64,000 nucleotides of DNA from Corynebacterium meitnerae. GTDB lineage: Bacteria > Actinomycetota > Actinomycetes > Mycobacteriales > Mycobacteriaceae. The DNA lies in assembly GCF_027570075.1 (NCBI RefSeq), contig NZ_JAKMUS010000001.1, positions 62,001 to 126,000 of the forward strand, in the 5' to 3' direction. The notes under the pieces were generated by a model. It made no database searches. It saw only the letters and a program-made list of their open reading frames with translations, and was not told the DNA's origin. Positions 10,688-20,717 of the stretch are shown here, piece by piece. The translations under genes and the position numbers were made by a program. How positions within the stretch are numbered: the first letter of the stretch is position 1; every line of letters starts with the position of its first letter.

Positions 10688-10757
10688 AATCGGACTCCTT
10701 TGGCAATGCCGCGTGCCCTGAAGTCACGCGGTCACCAAAGAGTTTCCCCGAAAACTG

Positions 10758-10829
10758 CAGTGTTACTCGATACTCACCATCGCGTTACCCGATAGTCACC
10801 ACGGTGTTACTAAATGCACGCGCGCAACA
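10758..10829 (-). repeat. IS21 right end with 22-bp iterons
   Basis: Inverted counterpart of the left end: AACA tip (10826-10829), ATTTAGTAAC on the minus strand 14 nt inside the tip, then units at 10790-10811 and 10768-10789 plus a partial copy. Confidence 0.88.
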
Positions 10830-10836
10830 AATTGAG
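10830..10836. repeat. Target-site duplication, right copy (AATTGAG)
   Basis: Matches 8171-8177 exactly. The following CTTGAATTGAG repeats the left flank, so the empty site probably held two tandem copies of CTTGAATTGAG. Confidence 0.85.
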
Positions 10837-10868
10837 CTTGAATTGAGTAATAGCCAGCGTGTTGCGAT

Positions 10869-10897
10869 TTGGTGCTGAAACAGGGGAGTGCTAATCT
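10869..10897 (+). promoter_or_regulatory. Probable promoter of infC-rpmI-rplT
   Basis: TTGGTG (10869-10874), 17-bp spacer, TAATCT (10892-10897). The start of transcription would be near 10904, giving a leader of about 240 nt. The -35 lies 40 bp from the IS right end. Confidence 0.55.
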
Positions 10898-10962
10898 TCT
10901 ATCCACTACCGCCTACGGGCCTTGATAGGAACGTAGGTTGCAAGTGGAGTTACTCCCACCTG

Positions 10963-11037
10963 ATGCCGCCGGGCAACCGGAAGGCTAAGGGTCAAAACAA
11001 CGGTGGCAGCCATAATGCTGGCGCCGTTTTCGGATGA
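10963..11037 (+). CDS. Possible 24-aa leader peptide ahead of infC
   Basis: An open frame in the infC leader, ATG 10963 to TGA 11035-11037, would encode MPPGNRKAKGQNNGG followed by SHNAGAVFG. Its stop is 3 nt before the first stem arm of the terminator at 11041. The ribosome site is weak (GTGGAG, 13 nt upstream). It may be chance, but the arrangement of short frame, then intrinsic terminator, then operon is that of attenuation leaders. Confidence 0.3.
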   Translation: MPPGNRKAKGQNNGGSHNAGAVFG

Positions 11038-11071
11038 ACTCCCACGCATGCCACCGGCAGCGTGGGTTTTT
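10999..11071 (+). terminator. Attenuator-like hairpins in the infC leader
   Basis: CCCACGC (11041-11047) and GCGTGGG (11060-11066) form a 7-bp stem followed by TTTTT, a canonical intrinsic terminator about 70 nt before the infC start. Upstream, an imperfect stem CGGTGGCAGC/GCTGGCGCCG spans about 11001-11028. Its GGTGGC is fully complementary to GCCACC in the loop of the terminator, so the two structures could compete. This suggests transcription attenuation of the operon; the signal is unknown. Confidence 0.7.
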
Positions 11072-11141
11072 GTTTGAGGGGGAATTCTCACGGGCGAATC
11101 GGTAGCGAACCATATACCCGCCCTAGACACTAGGAGTTCTC

Positions 11142-11663
<522 letters not shown>

Positions 11664-11694
11664 ATCGTTTCACCGCCTTTAAGGATTTACCACT

Positions 11695-11889
11695 ATGAAG
11701 CAGAAGACCCACAAGGGCACCGCAAAGCGCATCAAGGTCACCGGCTCCGGCAAGCTGCGCCGCGAGCAGGCTGGTAAGCGCCACCTGAACGAGAAGCTTT
11801 CGTCCAAGCGTCGCCGTAAGCTCTCCGGCACCACCGACGTTGCTAAGGGTGACGTCAAGCGCGCTAAGCGCCTCCTCGGCATGGCTTAA
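11695..11889 (+). CDS. rpmI: 50S ribosomal protein L35
   Basis: 64 aa, very basic, beginning MKQKTHKGTAKRIKVTGSGK and ending KRAKRLLGMA, the standard L35 pattern and length. It is a small protein of the large ribosomal subunit. AAGGAT lies 9 nt before the ATG. It sits 31 nt after infC and 60 nt before rplT in the conserved operon and should share its leader control. Confidence 0.97.
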   Translation: MKQKTHKGTAKRIKVTGSGKLRREQAGKRHLNEKLSSKRRRKLSGTTDVAKGDVKRAKRLLGMA

Positions 11890-11949
11890 TCGAGCGCCTG
11901 CCTTTCCCCAGAAAAATCATCCGTCACGAGAAGTTAAGGAAGTATCACT

Positions 11950-12333
11950 GTGGCACGTGTTAAGCGCTCAGTTAACGCCAAGAAGAAGCGTCGCGCCATC
12001 CTCAAGTCCGCCAAGGGCTACCGCGGTCAGCGTTCCCGCCTGTACCGCAAGGCCAAGGAGCAGTGGCTGCACTCTCACACCTACGCATACCGCGATCGTC
12101 GCGTCCGCAAGTCCGAGTTCCGTAAGCTCTGGATCCAGCGCATCAACGCGGCTGCTCGCATGAACGACATCACCTACAACCGCCTCATCCACGGCCTGAA
12201 GCTGGCTGAGGTTGATGTGGACCGCAAGATCCTGGCTGAGCTCGCTGTCAACGACTTCGCAGCGTTCTCCGCTCTGTGCGAGGTGGCTAAGAACGCCCTT
12301 CCGGAAGACGTTAACGCTCCGAAGGCTGCCTAG
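11950..12333 (+). CDS. rplT: 50S ribosomal protein L20
   Basis: 127 aa, starting at GTG 11950 ([20 protein letters not shown]) with AAGGAAG 8 nt upstream. L20 binds 23S rRNA early in 50S assembly and in several bacteria also represses its own operon by binding the leader. Lys/Arg-rich N-terminal arm and globular C-terminal domain are both present. Last gene of the operon, followed within 11 nt by a strong terminator. Confidence 0.97.
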   Translation: MARVKRSVNAKKKRRAILKSAKGYRGQRSRLYRKAKEQWLHSHTYAYRDRRVRKSEFRKLWIQRINAAARMNDITYNRLIHGLKLAEVDVDRKILAELAVNDFAAFSALCEVAKNALPEDVNAPKAA

Positions 12334-12343
12334 CCCCTAATCC

Positions 12344-12370
12344 CTGGGTGCGTATACGCACCCAGCTTTT
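12344..12370 (+). terminator. Terminator after rplT
   Basis: CTGGGTGCG, TATA loop, CGCACCCAG, then CTTTT: a perfect 9-bp stem with a T-run. Confidence 0.9.
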
Positions 12371-12469
12371 CTGCGCCCCGTTGTCCCGGTTTCATCCTGG
12401 GACAGCGGGGTGTTGTGCTTTCTGCAGGCACGGCGAAACGCTCCAAACACTCCCCAGTATCCTGTTGGC

Positions 12470-13282
12470 ATGGCTTTAGATTTCTCCCAACCATTCACCG
12501 AACGCACGCCGCGCGTGGTCAACGCCGCCAAGTTGAACCGGGCAGCAGGCAGGAAGAAGGCACAGGCCTTCCTCGCGGAAGGGGAGAACTCCGTGGAGGC
12601 CGCTGTGGCCACCGGCGCGGCCACTGACCTCTTTGTCACTGAAGCTGCTGCTGACCGCTTCGCCGACATTGTCACCACCGCCAGCTACATGGATGTGTAC
12701 ACCCACGCGATTACGGACAAGGCTGCCCAGTCGCTCACGGACACGGTGCACACCACCGGTATCTTCGCCGTGTGCAAGCCAGTCACGTGGACGCTCGGCT
12801 CGATCCTCAAAGGCCGCCCCAAACTCGTCGCCGTGTGCGTAGAAACCAATGATCCGGGCAACGCGGGCACGATCATCAGGCTTGTCGACGCGCTTGGGGC
12901 CGACGCTGTAGTCTTCGCCGGCGACACGGTCGACCCGGAATCACCGAAGGTCGTGCGTTCTTCCGCCGGCTCACTGTTTCATGTTCCCGTCGCCCGGGAG
13001 CGCGACATCAAGGGAGTGCTCGGGCAACTGCGGGCGGCAGGCTTATCGACGTTGGCAACGACCATGAACGGCAACCTCGACCTGACCAACGCTGGCGATG
13101 CACTGAACAAACCCACCGCGTGGCTATTTGGCAATGAAGCCCACGGTTTGCCGGATGACGTCCTCGCCGCCGCGGACGACACTGCCTCCATCCCGATCAA
13201 GGGTTCCGCCGAATCGCTCAACCTGTCCACCGCGGCGTCCATTTGCCTGTGGGAGTCAGCAAAAGCGTTGCGCGAGAGGTGA
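12470..13282 (+). CDS. TrmH/SpoU-family RNA 2'-O-methyltransferase
   Basis: 270 aa from ATG 12470. The N-terminal substrate-binding region (AKLNRAAGRKKAQAFLAEGE) resembles that of rRNA ribose methylases. The C-terminal knotted SPOUT domain shows NDPGNAGTIIRLVDALGAD, LFGNEAHGLP and IPIKGSAESLNLSTAAS, the three family motifs that bind SAM. The RNA target is not readable; 23S rRNA is likely. No ribosome site precedes the ATG, but TATCCT ends 6 nt upstream, so the message is probably leaderless. A longer frame from 12410 overlaps the putative promoter. The position after rplT matches the syntenic gene in other actinobacteria. Confidence 0.88.
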   Translation: MALDFSQPFTERTPRVVNAAKLNRAAGRKKAQAFLAEGENSVEAAVATGAATDLFVTEAAADRFADIVTTASYMDVYTHAITDKAAQSLTDTVHTTGIFAVCKPVTWTLGSILKGRPKLVAVCVETNDPGNAGTIIRLVDALGADAVVFAGDTVDPESPKVVRSSAGSLFHVPVARERDIKGVLGQLRAAGLSTLATTMNGNLDLTNAGDALNKPTAWLFGNEAHGLPDDVLAAADDTASIPIKGSAESLNLSTAASICLWESAKALRER

Positions 13283-13299
13283 TCCTTATCGCACAGATA

Positions 13300-13334
13300 T
13301 AAGGGTAGGCAAGCCTAAGTTTCTGCTGTAAGGT
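13300..13334 (+). promoter_or_regulatory. Probable DtxR iron box and promoter
   Basis: TAAGGGTAGGCAAGCCTAA (13300-13318) matches the DtxR/IdeR operator TTAGGTTAGSCTAACCTAA at 15 of 19 positions. The -10 TAAGGT (13329-13334) lies 7 nt before the ATG at 13342, so the transcript is probably leaderless and the box covers the -35. Expected outcome: repression of the next two genes when iron is plentiful. Confidence 0.72.
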
Positions 13335-13341
13335 TGGCCTC

Positions 13342-14157
13342 ATGGGAACGAATGGAAGTCAACCGCCATTACCGCAGAGCGACAGATCGACCAACGTTGC
13401 TGCAGGCCATTGGGTGCTCGCTCGAGCTGGGAAGCGCGTTTTGCGTCCTGGTGGTTTGAAGCTGACGAATCGTTTGTTGGATGCAGCAGAACTGCAGGAT
13501 AAAAGGGTGGTGGAATTCGCGCCTGGGTTGGGGCGAACTGCCACCATCATGCTTGAACGGGACATCGCGTCCTATGTCGGTGTAGACCAAGATGTGGATG
13601 CAGTGACACGCGCGCAGTCCGTGGTGGGATCGCGTGGCACAGTGGTCAATGCTAGTGCCGAATCCACCGGCCTTGAAAGAGGTTCTGCCCAGGTGGTGGT
13701 CGGTGAGGCGATGCTGACAATGCAAGGTGAGAAAGGCAAACGCGCGATTATTGCTGAAGCGTTCCGTTTGCTGGAGCCAGGTGGTTTGTATGCGATCCAT
13801 GAGCTGGGACTCACCCCCGACACAATTGATGCAGAACTCGCTGATCAGTTGCGGAAGCGCCTAGCGAAAACGATCCGCGTGAATGCTCGCCCACTTACGC
13901 GCCGAGAATGGTGTGGATTGTTGGAGGAGTCGGGTTTTGACATTGAATGGGTTGGAACTGAGCCGATGGCCCTACTGTCAATGCGCCGCAATCTTGCAGA
14001 TGAAGGTTTTGGCGGAGTTTTTCGGATTTTGCGTAACGTAGTGCGGGATAGGGATTTGCGTCACCGTGTACTGGAGATGCGTAGAACCTTTAATGAATAT
14101 CGAGACAATCTCACCGGCATCGCTATCATCGCTCAAAAACCCGATGGCAGCGTGTAA
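13342..14157 (+). CDS. Class I SAM-dependent methyltransferase, probably iron-regulated
   Basis: 271 aa. SAM-binding motif I is VVEFAPGLG at residues 56-64, followed by VGVDQDVDAV (acidic residue binding the ribose) and by FRLLEPGGLYAIHELGL, a motif III pattern. The substrate is unknown. The N-terminal 50 residues and the C-terminal helical half (LSMRRNLADEGFGGVFRIL) lie outside the Rossmann core. It is followed 18 nt later by a cupin gene and preceded by a DtxR-type box, so the pair is probably one iron-responsive operon. No ribosome site is seen, in keeping with a leaderless message. Confidence 0.82.
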   Translation: MGTNGSQPPLPQSDRSTNVAAGHWVLARAGKRVLRPGGLKLTNRLLDAAELQDKRVVEFAPGLGRTATIMLERDIASYVGVDQDVDAVTRAQSVVGSRGTVVNASAESTGLERGSAQVVVGEAMLTMQGEKGKRAIIAEAFRLLEPGGLYAIHELGLTPDTIDAELADQLRKRLAKTIRVNARPLTRREWCGLLEESGFDIEWVGTEPMALLSMRRNLADEGFGGVFRILRNVVRDRDLRHRVLEMRRTFNEYRDNLTGIAIIAQKPDGSV

Positions 14158-14175
14158 AAGAAGGAGATTAGATTC

Positions 14176-14529
14176 ATGAGCGGACACGAACACGTGCCAG
14201 AAGCCATGCTTGGTTACGTCGAAAATATGGCGGAGCATGTTGAGTATTCCCCAAACTCGATCACATCGACCAAGCTCCTGCGTGCCGAGGGGATCAACGT
14301 GGTGTTGTTCTCGTTTGATCAAGGGGAGGAACTTTCAGAACACACCGCTGCGATGCCAGTGATTGTGCAGGCCCTAGAGGGTGAACTGGAAATTACTGCC
14401 CACGGTAAAACGGTGATACTGCGTCCTGGCGGTTTGGTGCATTTCACCACGCGCCTACCGCACGCTGTTAAAGCACTGACCCCGGCAAAAATGGTGCTGT
14501 ATATGTTGAACCGTCCTACGGCGGTTTAA
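14176..14529 (+). CDS. Small single-domain cupin protein
   Basis: 117 aa from ATG 14176 with a strong AAGGAG site upstream. Cupin motif 1 is visible around FDQGEELSEHTAAMPVIVQA and motif 2 around PGGLVHFTTRLPHAV, giving conserved His residues (H at about 55, 98 and 106) able to hold a metal. The beta-barrel occupies residues 35-113. Small cupins serve as metal-dependent enzymes or sensors. Cotranscribed with the methyltransferase behind the DtxR-type box, so a role in iron stress is plausible; the reaction is unknown. Confidence 0.82.
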   Translation: MSGHEHVPEAMLGYVENMAEHVEYSPNSITSTKLLRAEGINVVLFSFDQGEELSEHTAAMPVIVQALEGELEITAHGKTVILRPGGLVHFTTRLPHAVKALTPAKMVLYMLNRPTAV

Positions 14530-15754
<1,225 letters not shown>

Positions 15755-15781
15755 CAGGGAAAGGTCTAAGGAGAGTAGAAA

Positions 15782-18292
15782 ATGCTGATTTCTCAGAAGT
15801 GGTTGACGTCCCTGCTGAACAACGCCGGTAACCCGGGCTGGTCCGTTAGCTCCGAGGAGCTGGACGCTGGTTTCGTGCGCGTTGGTTTTGAAACCGAGGG
15901 TTATGAGCCCCTGCCGGAGACCACCGGTCCGCTCGTGATCGGTCGCGTAGAAGAAATAGAGGAGCTCACGGAGTTCAAGAAGCCCATTCGTTACTGCCAG
16001 GTGAACGTCGGTAAGGCGAATGGCACTGGTGAGTTGCAGGGCATCATCTGTGGTGCGCGCAACTTCAAGGAAGGGGACTACGTTGTGGTGTCCCTTCCGG
16101 GTGCTGTGCTGCCTGGTGGGTTTGCGATCTCCGCGCGTGAAACCTACGGCCACATTTCCAACGGCATGATGGCGTCTGAGGCTGAGCTTGGTTTCACATC
16201 TAAGAGTGATGGCATCATCACCCTGCCTGAAGGCGTCGGTGAGCTGGGCCAGGATGCGCGTGAGGTACTCGGTGGACCGGACACGATCTTCGAGGTGAAC
16301 ATCACGCCGGATCGCGGTTACGCACTGTCCGCGCGTGGCCTGGGCCGTGAGGTCGCTTCCGCTTTCGACCTTGAGTACAAGGACATGGCGGAGGATCCGG
16401 CGATCGCAGGTATTGATGTCTCCGGTGTCCCGGCGCCGAAGGGCGATCTCATTCCGATCACCCTGGAGGAGTCCACGAAGGCGCAGCGTTTTGGACTGCG
16501 CAAGGTTGAGGGCATCGATCCGACTGCGCAGGCACCGTTCTGGATGAAGCGCGTGCTCATGCTGGCTGGTGTGCGTACTGTTAACGCTGCCACCGATGTG
16601 ACCAACTACGTCATGTTGCTGCTTGGCCAGCCGATGCACGCATTTGACGCGGATAAGGTCGCGGGTGGTCTGCGCGTGCACAATGCGCAGGGTGGGGAAG
16701 AGTTTGAAACCCTCGACCACACCAAGCGCACGCTCACCCCGGGCGATGTGGTCATCTCCGACGACAATGGAATCCAGTCGCTCGCAGCCATCATGGGCGG
16801 CACGACCTCCGAGATCAGCGACGACACCACGAATGTCTACTTCGAGGCTGCTTCGTGGGACGCACTCACCGTTGCTCGTTCCGCACGTCACCACAAGCTG
16901 AGCTCGGAGGCTTCTCGCCGTTTCGAGCGTGGCGTCGATTCCACCATCATTGAGATAGCGCTGGATATGGCGTGTGCTTTGCTGGTGGAAATCGCCGGCG
17001 GCACTATCTCTGACAAGCGCACTTTGGTTGAGGGTACGGCGCAGAACCGTGAGCCGATCAACCTGCGCGTGGCGCATCCATCTGAGCTCATTGGTGTGGA
17101 GTACTCCAAGGAGACCGTGATCAAGCGCCTGCAGGAGGTCGGCTGCGACATTGCCGATAACGGCGATGTCCTCGTGGTCACCCCGCCGACGTGGCGTACG
17201 GATCTGAATGAGCCTGTGGAGCTCATTGAGGAGATCGTTCGCCTGGAAGGTCTGGACGACATCCCGCTGGTTCTTCCGACTCCGCGCGGTGGTCGTGGTC
17301 TTTCCCCGGAGCAGCGCCGTCGCCGTGCCGTGACGCACGCATTGGCGTACTCGGGCTACGTGGAGATCATTCCCACACCGTTCATGTCCAACACTGTTCT
17401 GGACACGTGGGGCCTGGATGCAGACGACCCGCGTCGTAACACCGTTTCCGTGCAGAACCCGCTCGATGCGGATTATGCGGTGCTGGCCACCACACTGCTG
17501 CCAGCCATGCTTGAAGCCGTTGGCCGCAATGTCGCCCGTGGTCGCCATGACCTCAGCCTCTACTCGGTCGCGCAGACCGCGGAGAAGACCGCTGATGAAT
17601 CGCCGATGCCGAGTGTGGTGGAGCGTCCGAGCGATGCCGTGGTGGAGGAGCTTGTTTCCTCGCTGCCGGTGCAGCATCTGCATGCAGCAACCGTGGCTAT
17701 CGGCAACATTGAGCCCGAAGGTCCGTGGGGCGATGGCCGTGCATACACCTGGGCTGATGCGATTGAGTCCGCGCAGGTTGTTGCACGCGCGTGTGGCGTG
17801 ACGCTGGACATTGAGTCCGCTGAGCAACTTCCGTGGCACCCGGGCCGTTGCGCGAAGCTGTCCGTTGACGGTGTTGTCGTCGGCTACGCCGGTGAGCTTC
17901 ACCCGCAGGTTCTCGAAGCACTTGATCTGCCGGAACGCACCAGCGCTATGGAGATTGATCTCACCGCTGTGCCGTTCAATGAGACGCTGCCGGCACCGGT
18001 GCTGTCTTCCTTCCCGGCACTGCACCAGGACATCGCTCTTGTTGTGGATGAGGAAGTCCCGGCTGAGTCCGTTCGTCGCACGATTGAGGAGAATGCTGGC
18101 GAGCTGCTCGAGGCAGTGGAGCTTTTCGATGTCTACCGGTCTGAGTCCCTCGGCGAAGGCAAGAAGTCTCTGGCTTTCGGACTAATCTTCCGTGCGCCGG
18201 ACCGCACGCTGACGGATGATGAGGCATCGGCCGGTCGTCTTGCGGCAGCAGAAGCTGCTGAAAAGAAGTTCGGCGCACAGATGCGTGCTTAA
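15782..18292 (+). CDS. pheT: Phenylalanine--tRNA ligase beta subunit
   Basis: 836 aa, full length. In order: N-terminal tRNA-binding OB domain (about residues 40-155, VIGRVEEIEELTEFKKPIRY), B3/B4 editing domain (about 210-390, including the DVTNYVMLLLGQPMHAFD stretch), B5 domain (about 410-480), a catalytic-like domain, and a C-terminal anticodon-binding FDX-ACB domain (about 740-836, SSFPALHQDIALVVDEEVPA). ATG 15782 has AAGGAGAG upstream. Forms the operon pheST. A 1135-codon frame on the opposite strand is a composition artefact. Confidence 0.96.
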   Translation: MLISQKWLTSLLNNAGNPGWSVSSEELDAGFVRVGFETEGYEPLPETTGPLVIGRVEEIEELTEFKKPIRYCQVNVGKANGTGELQGIICGARNFKEGDYVVVSLPGAVLPGGFAISARETYGHISNGMMASEAELGFTSKSDGIITLPEGVGELGQDAREVLGGPDTIFEVNITPDRGYALSARGLGREVASAFDLEYKDMAEDPAIAGIDVSGVPAPKGDLIPITLEESTKAQRFGLRKVEGIDPTAQAPFWMKRVLMLAGVRTVNAATDVTNYVMLLLGQPMHAFDADKVAGGLRVHNAQGGEEFETLDHTKRTLTPGDVVISDDNGIQSLAAIMGGTTSEISDDTTNVYFEAASWDALTVARSARHHKLSSEASRRFERGVDSTIIEIALDMACALLVEIAGGTISDKRTLVEGTAQNREPINLRVAHPSELIGVEYSKETVIKRLQEVGCDIADNGDVLVVTPPTWRTDLNEPVELIEEIVRLEGLDDIPLVLPTPRGGRGLSPEQRRRRAVTHALAYSGYVEIIPTPFMSNTVLDTWGLDADDPRRNTVSVQNPLDADYAVLATTLLPAMLEAVGRNVARGRHDLSLYSVAQTAEKTADESPMPSVVERPSDAVVEELVSSLPVQHLHAATVAIGNIEPEGPWGDGRAYTWADAIESAQVVARACGVTLDIESAEQLPWHPGRCAKLSVDGVVVGYAGELHPQVLEALDLPERTSAMEIDLTAVPFNETLPAPVLSSFPALHQDIALVVDEEVPAESVRRTIEENAGELLEAVELFDVYRSESLGEGKKSLAFGLIFRAPDRTLTDDEASAGRLAAAEAAEKKFGAQMRA

Positions 18293-18312
18293 GATCCGGG
18301 ATACCCGCCACA

Positions 18313-18348
18313 TATTTATAAAATAAATCGCGCGGAATAGTTTACATT
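18313..18348 (+). promoter_or_regulatory. argC promoter with AT-rich palindrome, candidate ArgR site
   Basis: ATTTATAAAATAAAT (18313-18327) is an inverted repeat ending about 15 nt before TACATT (18343-18348), a possible -10. GGGAGAG (18358-18364) precedes the argC ATG. The palindrome would overlap the -35, as expected for ArgR repression, but it fits the E. coli ARG box (TGAAT-N4-ATTCA) only loosely. Confidence 0.4.
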
Positions 18349-18377
18349 TGGGCTCTCGGGAGAGTAGCCTGACCGAT

Positions 18378-19421
18378 ATGACCATTTCTGTCGCTGTGGC
18401 GGGTGCAACCGGCTATGCCGGTGGCGAGATTCTGCGCCTGCTGCTCAATCATCCGCGGTACCTTGACGGCACGCTGCGTATTGGTGCGTTGACCGGCAAT
18501 TCGAATGCTGGGCAAAGTGCAGCAGTGGTGCTGCCGCATCTTCCGCAGCTGGCCGATAAGACCATTGAGGAAACGACCACGGAGATTCTCTCCGAGCATG
18601 ATGTTGTGTTCCTCGGTCTTCCACACGGCTTCAGCGCGGAAATCGGTGCGGCGCTCCCGGAGAGCACGCTCGTCTTGGACTGCGCTGCTGATTTCCGCCT
18701 GCGCAACGCGGATGATTGGAAGAAGTACTACGGCAGTGAACATGCCGGCTCCTGGCCCTATGGCATCCCGGAAATGCCCGGCCACCGTGAGCAGATTGCG
18801 ACTGCTCGCCGCATCGCCGTACCTGGTTGCTTTCCTACCGGTGCGACGCTGGCAGCGCTGCCCGCAGTTGCGGCTGGACTGGTCCACCCAAACTTGAATG
18901 TGGTCTCCGTGACCGGTGTCTCCGGTGCAGGTAAGAAGGCCAATGTCGACCTACTGGGGTCGGAGACGATGGGCTCGCTCAAGGCCTACAACACCGCTGG
19001 TAAGCACCGCCACACCCCGGAGATGGTGCAGAACCTCAGCGAGGTCACTGATGCGAATGTGACCGTGAGCTTCACTCCGGTTCTAGCACCGTTGCCGCGT
19101 GGGATCCTTTCCACGATCACAGCACCACTGAATGGTGATGTCACGGAGGGAGCAGCGCGTGCAGCTTATGCCGAGTTCTATGCCAATGAACCGTTTATGT
19201 ACCTGCTTCCGCAGGGCATCCAGCCGCAGACCCAAAACGTGGTTGGCTCCAACATGTGTCACCTCCAAGTAGAGGTTGACGATGGGGCAGGAGTTTTGGT
19301 GATCACCTCGGCTATTGACAACCTGACGAAGGGCACCGGTGGTGCAGCAGTTCAGTGCATGAATATTGCGCTTGGCTTTGATGAAACCGATGGCCTGCCG
19401 CGTGCAGCTGTTGCGCCGTAG
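18378..19421 (+). CDS. argC: N-acetyl-gamma-glutamyl-phosphate reductase
   Basis: 347 aa from ATG 18378; a longer frame from 18348 starts inside the ribosome-site region. Third step of arginine synthesis: NADPH-dependent reduction of N-acetylglutamyl phosphate to the semialdehyde. The NADP-binding turn [15 protein letters not shown] is at the N terminus, and the catalytic Cys lies in [15 protein letters not shown] at about residue 150. HRHTPEM is also conserved. First gene of argCJBDFRGH, 88 nt before argJ. The gap to argJ holds a direct repeat ACGAACAG. Confidence 0.96.
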   Translation: MTISVAVAGATGYAGGEILRLLLNHPRYLDGTLRIGALTGNSNAGQSAAVVLPHLPQLADKTIEETTTEILSEHDVVFLGLPHGFSAEIGAALPESTLVLDCAADFRLRNADDWKKYYGSEHAGSWPYGIPEMPGHREQIATARRIAVPGCFPTGATLAALPAVAAGLVHPNLNVVSVTGVSGAGKKANVDLLGSETMGSLKAYNTAGKHRHTPEMVQNLSEVTDANVTVSFTPVLAPLPRGILSTITAPLNGDVTEGAARAAYAEFYANEPFMYLLPQGIQPQTQNVVGSNMCHLQVEVDDGAGVLVITSAIDNLTKGTGGAAVQCMNIALGFDETDGLPRAAVAP

Positions 19422-19509
19422 AGCGGTACGAACAGTAGGCGCAGCACGAACAGCGCGTTAATAAACATCTAAAGCACGATTACAACGATTGAAAGAGAGT
19501 CCGATCACT

Positions 19510-20670
19510 ATGGCAACGACAGGTGTAACCGCCCCTGCAGGGTTTGTTGCAGCAGGCGTGACCGCAGGTATTAAGCCATCGGGTAATTCCGATATGGCGC
19601 TGGTGGTCAACAACGGCCCAGAGTTCGCAGCAGCTGCCGTGACCACCCGCAACAAGGTTGTGGCGGCGCCGGTGAAGGTGACGCGTAAGGCAGTGGCTGA
19701 CGGTTCTCTTAAGGCAGTGGTGTTCAACTCCGGCAATGCGAATGCCTGCAATGGCCGCCAGGGCGATGAAGATGCGGTAGCAATGCAGAACTACGCCGCG
19801 GATGCACTTGGTGTTGCTGCTGATGATGTTGCAGTCTGCTCGACGGGCCGTATTGGTGATCTGCTGCCCATGGACATCGTGCGCGCGGGTATTGATCAGC
19901 TGAGTACGGGTCTCGGGGACCACGGCACTGCGGCGGCAAAGGCCATCATGACCACGGATACCGTTGAGAAGGAAGCGGTTGTGGTCCGTGACGGTTGGAC
20001 CGTCGGTGGCATGGCCAAGGGCGTTGGCATGATGGCGCCGTCGTTGGCAACCATGCTTACCTGTATCACCACGGACGCACTGGTCACGCCGGAGGTACTG
20101 GACCAGGCGCTGCGCGCAGCAACCGCTGTCACGTTTGACACCCTGGACATTGATGGAACGACGTCTACCAACGACACCGTGATCATCATGGCCTCTGGTG
20201 CTTCTGGCGTGACGCCGACAGCGGAGGAGCTGGCCGACGCGGTGCTGGAAATCAGCCGTGATTTGGCGCACCAGTTGCAGGCCGATGCTGAAGGTGTGAC
20301 CAAGCGCGTGTCCATCACGGTGGAAGGCACCGCGAGCGATGAGCAGGCTCTGAACGCAGCACGCACGATTGGCCGCGACAACCTGTTCAAGTGCGCAATG
20401 TTTGGCTCTGACCCGAACTGGGGCCGTGTCCTTGCTGCCGTTGGTATGGCTGAAGCAGACATGGATCCGGACAACATTAGCGTTTACTTCAACGGCCAGC
20501 CGGTCTGTAAGGGCAGTACCGGTGCGCCAGGTGCGCGCGAGGTTGATCTGAGCGGTATTGATATCGAGGTCAAGGTTGACCTGGGTACCGGCGGACCAGG
20601 TAAGGCGACCGTGAGCACCACCGACTTGTCGTACGCCTACGTGGAAATCAACTCTGAGTACTCAACGTAG
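19510..20670 (+). CDS. argJ: Bifunctional ornithine acetyltransferase / N-acetylglutamate synthase
   Basis: 386 aa from ATG 19510 with GAAAGAGAG upstream; an in-frame TTG at 19489 is less likely. The enzyme recycles the acetyl group from N-acetylornithine to glutamate and cuts itself into two chains. The autocleavage region is [18 protein letters not shown], with the nucleophilic Thr in ATML at about residue 183. The C-terminal [15 protein letters not shown] block is conserved. Presence of argJ means the pathway here is the cyclic one. Whether it also makes N-acetylglutamate from acetyl-CoA cannot be read. Confidence 0.96.
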   Translation: MATTGVTAPAGFVAAGVTAGIKPSGNSDMALVVNNGPEFAAAAVTTRNKVVAAPVKVTRKAVADGSLKAVVFNSGNANACNGRQGDEDAVAMQNYAADALGVAADDVAVCSTGRIGDLLPMDIVRAGIDQLSTGLGDHGTAAAKAIMTTDTVEKEAVVVRDGWTVGGMAKGVGMMAPSLATMLTCITTDALVTPEVLDQALRAATAVTFDTLDIDGTTSTNDTVIIMASGASGVTPTAEELADAVLEISRDLAHQLQADAEGVTKRVSITVEGTASDEQALNAARTIGRDNLFKCAMFGSDPNWGRVLAAVGMAEADMDPDNISVYFNGQPVCKGSTGAPGAREVDLSGIDIEVKVDLGTGGPGKATVSTTDLSYAYVEINSEYST

Positions 20671-20717
20671 AAGAGCGTCAGAAGTTCGGCCTGAGAAACA
20701 GTACTGAGGAAGAAAAG

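Larger units (their letters stand above)
8178..10829 (-). mobile_element. Complete IS21-family insertion sequence (2652 bp)
   Basis: The element starts with TGTT and ends with AACA, flanked by 7-bp duplications. It holds istA and istB in the usual order on the minus strand. Each end has tandem 22-bp units of the form AGTAACGCCNNGGTGAGNATCS beginning 18 nt from the tip: 8196-8217, 8218-8239 and a partial copy at 8240 on the left; 10790-10811, 10768-10789 and a partial copy at 10758 on the right, in inverted orientation. Such repeats are the transposase-binding sites of IS21 elements. Both genes are intact, so it may be active. It separates the DUF2339 gene from the infC operon. Confidence 0.93.
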
